This document shows positions 1 to 8,710 of a stretch of DNA of 34,484 bases, piece by piece. The stretch is from contig NZ_JADEWY010000073.1 in NCBI RefSeq assembly GCF_015207375.1, forward strand, positions 1 to 34,484, in the 5' to 3' direction. The notes under the pieces are model-generated. The model saw only the letters and a list, made by a program, of their open reading frames with translations, did not search any database and was not told the origin of the DNA. Within the stretch, counting starts at the first letter, position 1; every line of letters starts with the position of its first letter. The stretch is from Coleofasciculus sp. LEGE 07092 (GTDB lineage Bacteria; Cyanobacteriota; Cyanobacteriia; Cyanobacteriales; Coleofasciculaceae). Both the position numbers and the translations under genes were made by a program.

Positions 1-54
1 TCCTTGTCCTCCTTGTCCCAACTCTCAACTCCCAACTCCCAACTCCCAACTCCC
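1..54. repeat. Composite short tandem repeat (heptamer plus GGACAAGG-type unit)
   Basis: Read on the minus strand this is four copies of GGGAGTT (plus-strand AACTCCC at 27-54), one variant GAGAGTT, then GGGACAAGGAGGACAAGGA. It begins about 13 nt past the mtnA stop codon. Cyanobacteria are known to carry short tandemly repeated repetitive (STRR) heptamers in intergenic DNA. The same order of the two units recurs at 4747-4803. Confidence 0.9.
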
Positions 55-67
55 TTTCTCAACGATG

Positions 68-1123
68 CTACGCCGAAACCTGAAGTTGCAACTGTTGCAA
101 CTCACTTGCACACACCACACCTTTTTCGGTAACGATTCCTGATATTAATTCAGCAGGAGTGACATCAAAACCAGGGTTATAAAACTCTACTTGGGGGGGA
201 CAGATCAGTGTCTCGCCAATTTGATAAATTTCTGAGGGATGGCGTTCTTCAATCGGGATTTTCTCACCCGTCGGTAAGTCAAAATCAATCGTAGATAGGG
301 GGGCAGCGACGAAGAAGGGGATATTGTGAGCTTTAGCAACCAGAGCTAGACTGTAGGTGCCAATTTTATTTGCTGTGTCTCCATTGGCGGCAATTCGGTC
401 GGCACCGACAACAACAGCATCAATCAGCCCCTGTTTCATGCAGTGAGCTGCCATGTTATCGGTAATTAAGGTGACGGGTATGCCTGCTTGGACGCATTCC
501 CAGGAGGTTAATTTTGCACCTTGCAAGCGGGGACGGGTTTCGCAGGCGTAGACTCTGGCTAAACGCCCCTGCCGATGGGCAGAACGCACTACACCCAATG
601 CCGTGCCGTATCCAGCAGTTGCTAATGCGCCCGTATTGCAGTATGTCAGGATACAGAGTTTCTCTGGATGGGTTGGCATCGCTGCCAAACCGCGATCGCC
701 TATTGCCTGACATGTCTGTAAGTCTTCGATCTGAATCGCCTGTGCGGTTTCTAGTAACGCTGCTTTAAGCTGTATCACTGAACCAATGCTTTCATGAGCT
801 ATTTTGAGCATTCGAGCGATCGCCCAAAACAAATTTACGGCTGTCGGGCGAGTTTGTCGCAATTGCTGGGCAACGTCTTCTAGGTGATTTAAAAAAACCT
901 CGCGATCGTCTGTTTCAACCTCCCGCGCCCCTAAGTACATCCCATAGGCTGCTGCCACTCCAATGGCAGGTGCGCCTCGAACAATCATGGTTTTAATCGC
1001 CCGCGCCATATCTTCACAGCACTTGATTTCCACCACGGTATACTCTTGGGGTAACCGGGTTTGGTCAATCATTAAAACGCTATCATCGTGCCAAATTACA
1101 GGGTATACCGGGTTTGCAGACAT
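68..1123 (-). CDS. mtnA: S-methyl-5-thioribose-1-phosphate isomerase
   Basis: This 351-residue protein isomerises methylthioribose-1-phosphate to methylthioribulose-1-phosphate in the cytosolic methionine salvage pathway, which recycles methylthioadenosine. The family signatures are clear: VRGAPAIG at about 48-55, [10 protein letters not shown] at 92-101, the catalytic-cysteine loop [12 protein letters not shown] with Cys162, [12 protein letters not shown] at 195-206, and [19 protein letters not shown] with the catalytic Asp242. The length is normal for bacterial MtnA, which separates it from shorter eIF2B-like relatives. The ATG start is followed directly by conserved N-terminal sequence. 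It is the last gene of a minus-strand series after dxs and the flavoprotein gene (66 nt gap to the latter). An STRR repeat follows its stop codon. Confidence 0.96.
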   Translation of the reverse strand: MSANPVYPVIWHDDSVLMIDQTRLPQEYTVVEIKCCEDMARAIKTMIVRGAPAIGVAAAYGMYLGAREVETDDREVFLNHLEDVAQQLRQTRPTAVNLFWAIARMLKIAHESIGSVIQLKAALLETAQAIQIEDLQTCQAIGDRGLAAMPTHPEKLCILTYCNTGALATAGYGTALGVVRSAHRQGRLARVYACETRPRLQGAKLTSWECVQAGIPVTLITDNMAAHCMKQGLIDAVVVGADRIAANGDTANKIGTYSLALVAKAHNIPFFVAAPLSTIDFDLPTGEKIPIEERHPSEIYQIGETLICPPQVEFYNPGFDVTPAELISGIVTEKGVVCASELQQLQLQVSA

Positions 1124-1189
1124 AGTTAGTTAAGTTTAAGGGATATCAATATTTTTGAGGTTTATAATTTTACTTTAACTGTGAGGGAT

Positions 1190-2401
1190 TTAGGTTTCTG
1201 CAATAGCACTCCACCAATACCGCAGTTTTCGCAGTAAGTACCCACCCAGCCCTTTTGAGAGTTTTTCAAATTTATAGTAAAACAATATATCCATCATATC
1301 CTGGATTTTCAGAGGACTCAAGTAAGCAACTCCCCAGTCAATTTTTTCATCGCTATCTACCAAGTATCGCTTCATGCCAATTTTCTCGGATAAATTCCAT
1401 TGATTGGCAAACTTTCGTTGCATTTCCCTTTGATAGGCTTTAAAACTTGATGACTTATTTTTTAAATATAGTTGAATCTGTTTGTTCGCAATTTCTGCAC
1501 CGTCCATGGCGTGCCGAATGCCTTCGCCGCCTAAAAAATTTACTGTAGATACCGCATCTCCAATAGCGATGATGTTGTCTTGGTAATAAACATCCTTCAA
1601 TCCGCTGGAGTATTGGAGGGTTGAGCCGTGGATATCGATTATTTTGTAATTTTCGGGTTGTATGTACTCTTTGATTAAAAGGTCTATATAGTATTTAATC
1701 GGTTTAGTATAAGTAATTATTTCATGTTCCAACCGATAGGACGCCGCACCCACTTTTAGCCGATTCTTTTCCATGGGAAATATCCAGGAGTAACCTTTAG
1801 GCATCCATTTGTGTCCTAAGAAAAAGATTAGAGCCTTGGCGTATTTATTGTACGTCTCTTCTGGGACTTCAATTAAATATTCAATACCAGCAGGTTTTAA
1901 AAAAGCAGGCTTATCGCTTTCTTTGGCATACATGACAGCTCTAGCAGGTCCGGTGGCATCAACCAGTACTTTTGTTCTCACTGCGATCGCATCACCGCCC
2001 CGTTTTTTGAGTTCAACTCTAGTATTGCCATTATCTGACTCGTGTCGAATATACCGACACCCCATCCAAACGTCACTCCCATAGGATTGAACCTCTTTTG
2101 CTAAAAACTCTCTAAATTTGGCAAAATTAAGAACCGCTCCTAATGTCTTCGAGGATTCCCAGGTTTTACTAATAGTAGTTGTGACAATGACAAGATTCTG
2201 CCAAAAACTGCCGACTACATCTTGAGGCAAGTCAAATCTCTCTAGAGTTTCTAGGGGAGTTGCAGCACTGGAGAAATCGTTTTTATAAAAATCTTCGTGT
2301 TGCTCAACAAGTAAAACCTTATAATCGGACTTTGCCAGTAATCTAGCACATTGACCACCTGCTGGACCTGCTCCTACAACAACTACATCAAAACTCTGCA
2401 T
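1190..2401 (-). CDS. FAD-dependent oxidoreductase, geranylgeranyl-reductase-like
   Basis: A 403-residue flavoprotein. An N-terminal Rossmann dinucleotide motif VVVVGAGPAGG sits at residues 6-16. A second FAD-contact motif, AIGDAVSTVNFLGGEGIRHA, lies about two thirds along. The pattern is that of the geranylgeranyl reductase/PHBH-type family, whose members hydrogenate prenyl chains (chlorophyll, tocopherol or archaeal-type lipids) or hydroxylate and cyclise substrates. It is too short to be a CruA/CruP-type lycopene cyclase, and I cannot assign the substrate. The gene lies downstream of dxs on the same strand, which fits an isoprenoid substrate, but a terminator-like hairpin separates the two genes. 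No transmembrane segment is obvious. The ATG start immediately precedes the FAD-binding strand. Confidence 0.8.
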   Translation of the reverse strand: MQSFDVVVVGAGPAGGQCARLLAKSDYKVLLVEQHEDFYKNDFSSAATPLETLERFDLPQDVVGSFWQNLVIVTTTISKTWESSKTLGAVLNFAKFREFLAKEVQSYGSDVWMGCRYIRHESDNGNTRVELKKRGGDAIAVRTKVLVDATGPARAVMYAKESDKPAFLKPAGIEYLIEVPEETYNKYAKALIFFLGHKWMPKGYSWIFPMEKNRLKVGAASYRLEHEIITYTKPIKYYIDLLIKEYIQPENYKIIDIHGSTLQYSSGLKDVYYQDNIIAIGDAVSTVNFLGGEGIRHAMDGAEIANKQIQLYLKNKSSSFKAYQREMQRKFANQWNLSEKIGMKRYLVDSDEKIDWGVAYLSPLKIQDMMDILFYYKFEKLSKGLGGYLLRKLRYWWSAIAET

Positions 2402-2488
2402 ATCATTGGTTTTTATTAATCAATTATTTATTGCGAATATAGCGTTTTAATTTGAGACGTGCAACTAAGATTGATGTCAATAGGGATT

Positions 2489-2540
2489 TGGGAGTGGGGA
2501 GTGGGGAGTTGGGAGGGGGGAGTTGGGAGTAGGCAGTGGA
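2489..2540. repeat. STRR heptamer repeat (GGGAGTG/GGGAGTT/GGGAGTA)
   Basis: Imperfect tandem G-rich heptamers occupy the middle of the 248-nt gap between the flavoprotein gene and dxs. The units drift between GGGAGTG, GGGAGTT and GGGAGTA. I see no coding potential here. Confidence 0.85.
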
Positions 2541-2588
2541 GAATAAAACTCAGTGTATCTCACTAGATTGGTAAGGAAAAAATCAAAG

Positions 2589-2627
2589 AAAAAAGGACAA
2601 AGGAAGACTATAAAACCCTGTCCTTTT
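2589..2627 (-). terminator. Probable rho-independent terminator of dxs
   Basis: Nine-base perfect inverted repeat: AAAAGGACA at 2591-2599 and TGTCCTTTT at 2619-2627, with a 19-nt loop. Read on the minus strand, the second arm runs into TTTTTTCTTT. The structure lies 22 nt past the dxs stop codon. This argues that dxs is at least partly terminated before the flavoprotein gene. Confidence 0.6.
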
Positions 2628-2649
2628 CTTCATTTTTCCCTACACAATT

Positions 2650-4557
2650 CTAACTAACAACCGATGCCTGCTTGCTGAACAATGCTTCCCGCACCTGTTC
2701 TGCAATTTGAGAAGTGGTTAAACCTAAATCTGCCTTAGATTCATCGGGTTTAGCGTGATCTACTAACTGATCCGGTATACCGAAACGTTTGATTGGCACT
2801 AAAACATTATTATCCAATAAAGCTTCGGCTACCGCAGAACCAAAACCACCCATTAAGCAGCCTTCTTCTAAGGTGACAACTTTACCAATCTGCTGTGCCA
2901 AGGGCAAGATTAATTCAGTATCTAGGGGCTTGACAAAACGGGCATTGACCACTGTGGCTTCAATTCCATGTTCGCTGAGAATTTCTGCGACTTGCATGGT
3001 AGGGTACACCATCGAACCATAACCCACCAGCAATAGGTCATCACCGTTGCGCAAAATTTCTCCCTTACCAATGGGTAAAGGTTCCCAACCTTCTTCCATC
3101 AGAGGAACGCCGTAGCCGTTACCCCGTGGATAGCGCATGGCAATCGGTCCATCGGTGTAGTTCACACCTGTAACCACCATCCGTTGCAGTTCGGCTTCGT
3201 CTTTGGGTGCCATCACCACCATGTTGGGAATGCAGCGCAGGTAGGCAATGTCATACATTCCTTGGTGGGTAGGACCATCAACACCGACAATTCCCGCCCT
3301 ATCCAGGCAGAAGAAGACGGGTAGGTTTTGGATGCAAACGTCGTGAATGATTTGGTCGTATGCCCGTTGCAGGAAGGTAGAGTAAATAGCCGCAATCGGT
3401 CGCATTCCTTCGCAAGCTAAACCTGCGGCTAAGGTAACGGCGTGTTGTTCGGCAATACCCACGTCAATGTATTGTTTGGGCAGTTTTTCTTGAAGTTTGT
3501 TTAACCCCGTGCCAGTTGCCATCGCTGCGGTGATGCCGATGATTTTAGGATTGTTCTCGGCAAGTTTGACCAGGGTGTGGGCAAAAACTTTGGAATATCC
3601 GGGGGGTTTAGGTTTGCTGACGGGGATGGCTTTACCGGTGGTGAGATCGAAGGGACTTTGGGCATGGTAGCCAACTTTGTCTTCTTCGGCGATCGCATAA
3701 CCCTTGCCTTTAGTCGTGACTACATGCACGAGTACAGGTCCATCGTAAGTATGGGCTGCTTTGAAGGTAGAAATCAAGTCTTGGAGGTTGTGACCATCGA
3801 CCGGTCCCATATAAGTAAAGCCCAATTCCTCAAAGACTGCACCCACCTTAGGTACAGCTAGACGCTTCATCCCTTCTTTGACACGCTGTAATTCTGGGGT
3901 TAAGGAGTCACCGAAGAACGGGAAATGCTTGAACTGTTCTTCTAAATTGTCAGCCAAAAACTGCATGGGCGCACTCAGGCGCACTTTGTTGAGAGAACGG
4001 GAAATTGCGCCAACGTTGGGAGAAATTGACATTTCATTGTCGTTGAGCACCACTAGCAGCTTGGTATGGGGCAAATGTCCGGCATGGTTAATGGCTTCTA
4101 ATGCCATACCACCGGTGAGTGCGCCATCGCCAATGACGGCAGCCACTTTAAAGTTTTCCCCCTTCATGTCCCGCGCCAGCGCCATCCCCAAAGCTGCCGA
4201 AATACTAGTGGAGGCGTGTCCGGCACCGAAGTGATCGAACTTACTTTCACAGCGCTTCAGATAACCCGCAACACCATCCTTTTGCCGCAAGGTATGGAAA
4301 TGGTCATAACGCCCTGTAATGAGCTTGTGGGGGTACGCTTGATGCCCGACATCCCAGGTCACTTTATCCCGATCTAGATCCAGGGTTTGATACAATCCCA
4401 GGGTCAATTCGACAACTCCCAGTCCGGGACCGAGATGCCCGCCACTGGTGGCAACGGTTTGCAGATGCTTCTCCCGAATTTGACGGGCAATTTCTTCAAG
4501 TTGACGAATTGACAAGCTGTGTAGCTGGTTTGGATGACTGATTTCACTTAAATGCAT
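2650..4557 (-). CDS. dxs: 1-deoxy-D-xylulose-5-phosphate synthase
   Basis: Thiamine-diphosphate enzyme that condenses pyruvate and glyceraldehyde-3-phosphate, the first step of the MEP isoprenoid pathway supplying carotenoids, phytol and quinone tails. Motifs seen: [10 protein letters not shown] near the N terminus, the substrate histidine region [22 protein letters not shown], the ThDP/Mg motif GDGALTGG...NDNEMS (about 30 residues), the activating glutamate in VGIAEQHA, and [15 protein letters not shown] in the transketolase pyrimidine domain. The reading frame stays open to a GTG at 4566. I prefer the ATG at 4557, giving 635 residues, because [12 protein letters not shown] matches how cyanobacterial Dxs proteins usually begin. 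It is the first gene of the minus-strand series and is followed by a terminator-like hairpin. Confidence 0.97.
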   Translation of the reverse strand: MHLSEISHPNQLHSLSIRQLEEIARQIREKHLQTVATSGGHLGPGLGVVELTLGLYQTLDLDRDKVTWDVGHQAYPHKLITGRYDHFHTLRQKDGVAGYLKRCESKFDHFGAGHASTSISAALGMALARDMKGENFKVAAVIGDGALTGGMALEAINHAGHLPHTKLLVVLNDNEMSISPNVGAISRSLNKVRLSAPMQFLADNLEEQFKHFPFFGDSLTPELQRVKEGMKRLAVPKVGAVFEELGFTYMGPVDGHNLQDLISTFKAAHTYDGPVLVHVVTTKGKGYAIAEEDKVGYHAQSPFDLTTGKAIPVSKPKPPGYSKVFAHTLVKLAENNPKIIGITAAMATGTGLNKLQEKLPKQYIDVGIAEQHAVTLAAGLACEGMRPIAAIYSTFLQRAYDQIIHDVCIQNLPVFFCLDRAGIVGVDGPTHQGMYDIAYLRCIPNMVVMAPKDEAELQRMVVTGVNYTDGPIAMRYPRGNGYGVPLMEEGWEPLPIGKGEILRNGDDLLLVGYGSMVYPTMQVAEILSEHGIEATVVNARFVKPLDTELILPLAQQIGKVVTLEEGCLMGGFGSAVAEALLDNNVLVPIKRFGIPDQLVDHAKPDESKADLGLTTSQIAEQVREALFSKQASVVS

Positions 4558-4895
4558 ACCTGGCACTCTTCAAGATTGCTACTGGATTTTATCTATATTT
4601 TTCACAGTCTTCAGTATCCAATAGTTTGGCTAATCAGAGCCAGTCCACTTCAAAAATCGCTAGTTATTCTGGCAATTGCGGCATGACTGGGCAGATTTTC
4701 TCGTTAACCCTAAACCTGTTACTGTTCCTTACTTTTCGCAAAGAAAGGGAGTTGGGAGTTGGGAGACAAGGGGACAAGGGGACAAGGGGACAAGGGGACA
4801 AGGAGATTTTTGAGGTGTTACTCAGCTCCCCCGCTCCCCATGCTACCCTTGAGGTTTGATATTGGTGGACGTTTAACTTAAAGAATAAGTGTTTG
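4558..4895. other. Intergenic region between divergent dxs and histidine kinase
   Basis: About 340 nt that must hold the dxs promoter and that of the plus-strand kinase. I see no convincing -10/-35 pair. Its only clear structure is the composite tandem repeat at 4747-4803. An open frame at 4626-4859 exists but runs through the repeat and has no protein-like composition. Confidence 0.6.
4747..4803. repeat. Composite tandem repeat: GGGAGTT heptamers then ACAAGGGG octamers
   Basis: Two GGGAGTT units and a partial GGGAG (4747-4765) are followed by four exact ACAAGGGG octamers (4766-4797) and a partial ACAAGG. The order matches the minus-strand reading of the repeat at 1-54. It lies about 90 nt upstream of the kinase start. 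Confidence 0.92.
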
Positions 4896-5960
4896 ATGCA
4901 CGATGCAGTGATTGTAACGGATCGACAGGCAGCCGTTACCTTTATAAACCCGATCGCAGAGGTACTTACCGGTTGGCAGCAATCCGAGGCAATGGGGCAA
5001 GCTGTCAGCTCGATTTTTCAGAGGGTTGATGACGTTCAAGGGACGCCAGCAGTCAATCTAGTCGTGCAAGTGTTTCAAACCGGAGAGGTTGTTTCCTTGA
5101 GAGGTGAGAGTGTTTTAATCGGGAGGGACGGTAGGCAAATTCCGATTTGGGGTAGTGTGTCGCCCCTGAAGCAGCCCTCGGGAGAAATTACGGGAGCTGT
5201 TATTATCTTTTGGGATAGCCGCGATCGCAACCAGACTGAACCAATAACCCAGGTGTTGACTCGCAAACGAGAATTCATTTGTTTTCGTTCTCAATTTATC
5301 TCCACCCTCTTTCACGAATTCAGCAATCCCCTCAGCGCTATCCTCACCGCCGCGCAATTGCTTAATCGCTTCCAGGATAGGGCAACCCACGCTCAAAAAC
5401 AGCGATACCTCCAGCAAATTATGGCTTCGGTGGGGCGAATGACTGCCCTGATGGACGATTTGCGAACCATTGGTCAAGCTGAATCGGGTAGGCTGGAATT
5501 TATACCTGCTCCCATTGACTTAGAACAATTTTGTCGGGATTTAATTACTAAACTCTTTTCACAGCCAAAACATTTCAATCGAATTGCCTTCACCTGTCAA
5601 GGAGACTGCACAAGGGCTTCAATAGATAAGGAACTCGCAGGCTACATCCTCTCCCATCTCCTGACGAATGCCCTCAACTATTCCTCTGATCAGGACATGG
5701 TACAGTTTAATCTGACTTGCAATCCTGACGAGTCGGTAGCCATTTTTTGCATTCAAGACCAAGGTATCGGCATTCCAGAAACTGAGCAAGCTCGAGTTTT
5801 TGAACCCTTTTATCGAGCCAAAAATGTTGGTAAAGTCCCTGGTAATGGTTTAGGGCTAGCGGTTGTGAATGTCTGTGTGGAGCGACATCAGGGAGAGATT
5901 AGTCTTACTAATACTGTCGGAGTTGGCAGTATCGTTACGGTTAAATTGCCATGGGAGTAG
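4896..5960 (+). CDS. PAS-domain sensor histidine kinase (HisKA type)
   Basis: A 354-residue soluble kinase. The N terminus is one PAS domain (about 1-105) starting at MHDAVIVTD. The HisKA dimerisation domain carries the phospho-acceptor His140 in FHEFSNPLSAI. The HATPase domain has the N box HLLTNALNYS, G1 DQGIGIP, F box FEPFYRA and G2 GNGLGLAVV, so it looks catalytically complete. No transmembrane segment or receiver is present, so the signal is probably intracellular and the partner regulator is elsewhere. The frame opens only 36 nt upstream (TTG at 4893, then ATG at 4896). The PAS domain lacks part of its usual N-terminal helix, so a start lost to the upstream tandem repeat is possible. 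The stop codon lies inside a GGGAGTAGGG repeat-like tract. Confidence 0.88.
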   Translation: MHDAVIVTDRQAAVTFINPIAEVLTGWQQSEAMGQAVSSIFQRVDDVQGTPAVNLVVQVFQTGEVVSLRGESVLIGRDGRQIPIWGSVSPLKQPSGEITGAVIIFWDSRDRNQTEPITQVLTRKREFICFRSQFISTLFHEFSNPLSAILTAAQLLNRFQDRATHAQKQRYLQQIMASVGRMTALMDDLRTIGQAESGRLEFIPAPIDLEQFCRDLITKLFSQPKHFNRIAFTCQGDCTRASIDKELAGYILSHLLTNALNYSSDQDMVQFNLTCNPDESVAIFCIQDQGIGIPETEQARVFEPFYRAKNVGKVPGNGLGLAVVNVCVERHQGEISLTNTVGVGSIVTVKLPWE

Positions 5961-5979
5961 GGAATTGGGGGGTAGGGGA
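5954..5979. repeat. Degenerate STRR tract overlapping the kinase stop codon
   Basis: GGGAGTAGGGAATTGGGG followed by GGTAGGGG. The TAG at 5958-5960 that ends the kinase is part of the first GGGAGTA-type unit. Confidence 0.6.
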
Positions 5980-6035
5980 ATCAATCTCATCCTGTTGCAA
6001 AACCGAAAGAAGCCGGAAACCCTTACCCAGAACAA

Positions 6036-6161
6036 ATGAAAGGCATCACTTGGACTCAGGTTGCCCAATACTGCGTGTTGATTGTCGCTTATCTTATTCC
6101 AGCGATCGCTATTTCCCTGCTCCTAACTGGCAACCCTATCCCCAAGTTCTACAATAGCTAA
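6036..6161 (+). CDS. Possible 41-residue single-pass membrane protein
   Basis: An ATG-to-TAA frame encodes a 41-residue peptide. It has a polar start (MKGITWTQVAQ), one strongly hydrophobic helix at about residues 12-32 rich in Ile, Leu, Val and Ala, and a short polar tail ending PKFYNS. Its composition looks like a genuine one-helix protein, of which cyanobacteria have many in photosynthetic and NDH complexes, but I recognise no family. The frame is open upstream to a TAG at 5973-5975 with no other usual start codon. No clear Shine-Dalgarno sequence precedes it. The overlapping longer frame at 5951-6157 is unlike protein. The call is tentative. Confidence 0.35.
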   Translation: MKGITWTQVAQYCVLIVAYLIPAIAISLLLTGNPIPKFYNS

Positions 6162-6189
6162 ATTTTTAGCCAAATCTTAGGCAAAATCT

Positions 6190-6495
6190 ATGAATGGAGT
6201 CCGAAAATTCTTCTTAGGTATTCTATTAGTAATTGTTTTGCATAGTTTAGCCTTTTTGCTAGGAAGTTTTATCGCTTATACAGCCAGTGCGTTAGGTCTC
6301 TACGGTATAGGTAGATTGCTGTTTTTTTCCGCTTTAGGCATTGGCATCTCTCAACTTATCTATATTGTCCCAGCAATTGTGATACTGAATCGGCGACGAA
6401 AATGGAACTTAGTAAAAGGAGTGGTTTTTGGAGCCGTTTTGACAGCTTTGCTTAATGGAGGGTTTTGGGTAGTAATGGCAAGCTCGTTTTCTTGA
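6190..6495 (+). CDS. Small hypothetical membrane protein (three predicted helices)
   Basis: 101 residues that are almost entirely hydrophobic. Three membrane segments are apparent at about 6-36, 40-66 and 74-97. A basic cluster, NRRRKW, follows the second and probably faces the cytosol. I recognise no family and no catalytic residues. It starts 28 nt after the possible 41-residue membrane protein, so the two could be co-transcribed. It converges with the hybrid kinase gene, whose stop codon is only 9 nt away. Confidence 0.6.
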   Translation: MNGVRKFFLGILLVIVLHSLAFLLGSFIAYTASALGLYGIGRLLFFSALGIGISQLIYIVPAIVILNRRRKWNLVKGVVFGAVLTALLNGGFWVVMASSFS

Positions 6496-6504
6496 TATCA
6501 AAAT

Positions 6505-8652
6505 TCAGGTGCTGGTTTCTGGCAGGGTAATCTGAAATTCAGTCCCTTGACTCCGGCTAATTTCCAGGGTTCCATCTAACTGCTCTACCAACCCTTGCAC
6601 TAGCATCAGTCCTAAAGATGAAGTTGTCTCAATGTCAAATTCTGTGGGTATGCCGATGCCGTTGTCTCGGACAATTAGAGTCATCGTATGATCGCTGTTG
6701 GTATAGAATTTTACCTGAATTTCCCCCTTGCGGTTATTGGGAAAGGCATATTTGAGCGAGTTGGAAACGAGTTCATTAATAATCAATCCGCAGGGGATAG
6801 CCGTATCAATTTCCAGGAAAATATTATCAACATTAATGTTTAGTGTAACGGCATTGGAGCTGATGTTATAGGTATCAAAGAGATGGGTGGTTAAATCGGG
6901 AATGTATTGCGTAAAATCAATATTGGCTAAATCGTCAGAACGGTAGAGCTTTTCGTGAACGAGGGCAATCGAGGCAATCCGATTCTGGCTATCTTGCAAA
7001 ACGAGAATAACTTCTTGCTGTTTAGTTCGCCTGCACTGCATTTGCAGGAGACTTTTAACGATTTGCAAATTGTTTTTGACGCGATGATGAATTTCTTTGA
7101 GCAACACCTCTTTTTCTTTGAGTGAGGCTTGGATTTTATCCTGTGCTTGCTTTTGCTCGGTGATGTCGGTAACTCGCACTAAATTAATAGCTTTGGTAGC
7201 AATGCGAATTTGCTTGACTGCCAAATTTCCCCAGAAGGGCTTGCCTTTTTTGGTGACGTATTCGATTTCTTGACTCCAAACTCCCTTGTTGTTGATTTCT
7301 TCAAGAATCGCCCCTAACTCTTGGGGAGTAAATTGCCGTTTTTGCAGGATATTCCCAACAATGCTAATCAACTCATCTTTAGTAGTAGCTTCAAACAGTT
7401 CAACAGCGCGATGGTTGCAATCAAACGTGAGTAAGGTTTCGGCATCGACTAGAAAAATAGCATCCGCTGACTCGTTAAAAATAGCGTCTTTTAGATCTCG
7501 ACTGCGAATAATTTCTAACTCTGCCTGTTTGCGCTCGCTAATATCCCTGGCAATGTGAGATGCACCGATTTGCTGCCCCTTTTCATCTCGAATGCTGCTA
7601 TAGGTAATTTCGTAGTAACGGCGCTGGCGATTGATATCGCCCAGTTCGCGAATCACCGTAAACTGATCCCCAGCCAAAGCACGCCTCCAAATCGCCAGTG
7701 CCTTTGCTTGTTCTTCTGGGAGATGGGCAAGGGCTTCAATTAGGTTTGTGCCAATTTCAACCTCTCGACCGAAAATATTAAAAAATTCGGCTTTGTAGGC
7801 ACTGTTAAAGGTAATATATCGAAAGTCTAAATCCAGGGCAGCAATGAGGTCAGTGGTTCCTTCGATAAGGTTACTCAATAGAGACTGTTGTTCGCGGATG
7901 ACTCGCTCGTTCCGCTTGCGGTTTGTAATATCACGGGAAATTTTTGAAGCGCCTATCACCTGACCAGTTGCATCTTTAATCGGAGAAATCATTAGGGAAA
8001 CATCAAGCAGTTGACCATCTTTTCGCCTCCGTACTGTTTCGTAATGCTCGACTTTTTCTCCCCGGCGGATTTTTTCTAAAATAGTCGGCATCTCATTAAC
8101 ACAGTTGGGAGGCAACAGAATGGAGAGCGAGCGACCAATGACTTCTTCAGCCCGATAGCCGTATATCTTTTGTGCACCTGCGTTCCAGCTTGCAATAATG
8201 GCATCCAATGTATTGCCAATAATAGCATCCTCAGAGGATTCCACAATAGCAGCTAATTGGGAACGCAATTCAACGATCGCTTTGTGCCTTGACAAGGCAA
8301 TTTGAATCGTGGTTTTTAATTGTTGATCTTCAAAGGGTTTCAGGAGGTAGCCAAAGGGTTGAGTGATGTTGGCACGTTGCAGGGTTTCTGAATCAGAATA
8401 AGCCGTTAAAAAAACCACAGGAATGTTAGAGTATTGATGAAGTTGCTCTGCCGCTTCGATGCCGTCGATTTCTCCCTGAAGAATAATATCCATGAGAATT
8501 AAATCGGGCTGCAATTCAATGGCTTTTTGAATCGCCTCTTCTCCAGTCGCAACGGTGGCAGGCACAGCGTAGTCGAGTTTTTCTAAACTACGTTTAATAT
8601 CTAGGGCTGTAACCCACTCATCTTCTACAACTAAAATTTTTATCTTATTCAT
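6505..8652 (-). CDS. Hybrid response regulator / PAS histidine kinase (HisKA_2 type)
   Basis: 715 residues. An N-terminal receiver (about 4-120) has acidic pocket ED10-11, phospho-acceptor Asp55, Thr83 and Lys105. Three PAS/PAC modules follow at about 133-247, 256-374 and 384-500, each ending in an (R/T)DIT/S-x-RK-like signature. The kinase is the HisKA_2 class: EIHHRVKNNLQ with His522/His523, N box NELVSNSLKYAF at 626-637 and DNGIGIP at 663-669. The receiver comes first and there is no DNA-binding output, so phosphorylation by another kinase probably gates this kinase. The obvious donor is the HisKA_2 kinase encoded 58 nt upstream, whose C-terminal half is clearly related. The ATG at 8652 overlaps a six-codon upstream reading frame starting at 8665. 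Confidence 0.92.
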   Translation of the reverse strand: MNKIKILVVEDEWVTALDIKRSLEKLDYAVPATVATGEEAIQKAIELQPDLILMDIILQGEIDGIEAAEQLHQYSNIPVVFLTAYSDSETLQRANITQPFGYLLKPFEDQQLKTTIQIALSRHKAIVELRSQLAAIVESSEDAIIGNTLDAIIASWNAGAQKIYGYRAEEVIGRSLSILLPPNCVNEMPTILEKIRRGEKVEHYETVRRRKDGQLLDVSLMISPIKDATGQVIGASKISRDITNRKRNERVIREQQSLLSNLIEGTTDLIAALDLDFRYITFNSAYKAEFFNIFGREVEIGTNLIEALAHLPEEQAKALAIWRRALAGDQFTVIRELGDINRQRRYYEITYSSIRDEKGQQIGASHIARDISERKQAELEIIRSRDLKDAIFNESADAIFLVDAETLLTFDCNHRAVELFEATTKDELISIVGNILQKRQFTPQELGAILEEINNKGVWSQEIEYVTKKGKPFWGNLAVKQIRIATKAINLVRVTDITEQKQAQDKIQASLKEKEVLLKEIHHRVKNNLQIVKSLLQMQCRRTKQQEVILVLQDSQNRIASIALVHEKLYRSDDLANIDFTQYIPDLTTHLFDTYNISSNAVTLNINVDNIFLEIDTAIPCGLIINELVSNSLKYAFPNNRKGEIQVKFYTNSDHTMTLIVRDNGIGIPTEFDIETTSSLGLMLVQGLVEQLDGTLEISRSQGTEFQITLPETST

Positions 8653-8662
8653 GGTTCATCGT

Positions 8663-8681
8663 CATGAATGTTGAACCGTTA
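8663..8681 (-). promoter_or_regulatory. Leader duplicated upstream of both HisKA_2 kinase genes, with mini-ORF
   Basis: The minus-strand sequence CTTAACGGTTCAACATTCATG matches CTTACGGTTCAACACTCATG, which ends at the start codon of the 1030-residue kinase (11801-11820). The two differ by one substitution and one indel. Here the homologous ATG (8665) opens a six-codon frame, MTMNHE, that stops inside the real start region at 8652. This suggests a displaced start or a translationally coupled leader. Confidence 0.5.
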
Positions 8682-8710
8682 AGTTAAGGGATTCCCCACC
8701 GATTCCCTTA

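Noticed and set aside
4626..4859. 77-codon plus-strand frame between dxs and the kinase
   Set aside because: It runs through the ACAAGGGG tandem repeat, giving a repetitive GDKGTRGQ-type peptide, and lacks a ribosome-binding site.
5951..6157. 68-codon plus-strand frame after the kinase
   Set aside because: It overlaps the kinase stop and a repeat tract, and its composition is unlike protein. The hydrophobic 41-codon frame at 6036 in another phase is more credible.
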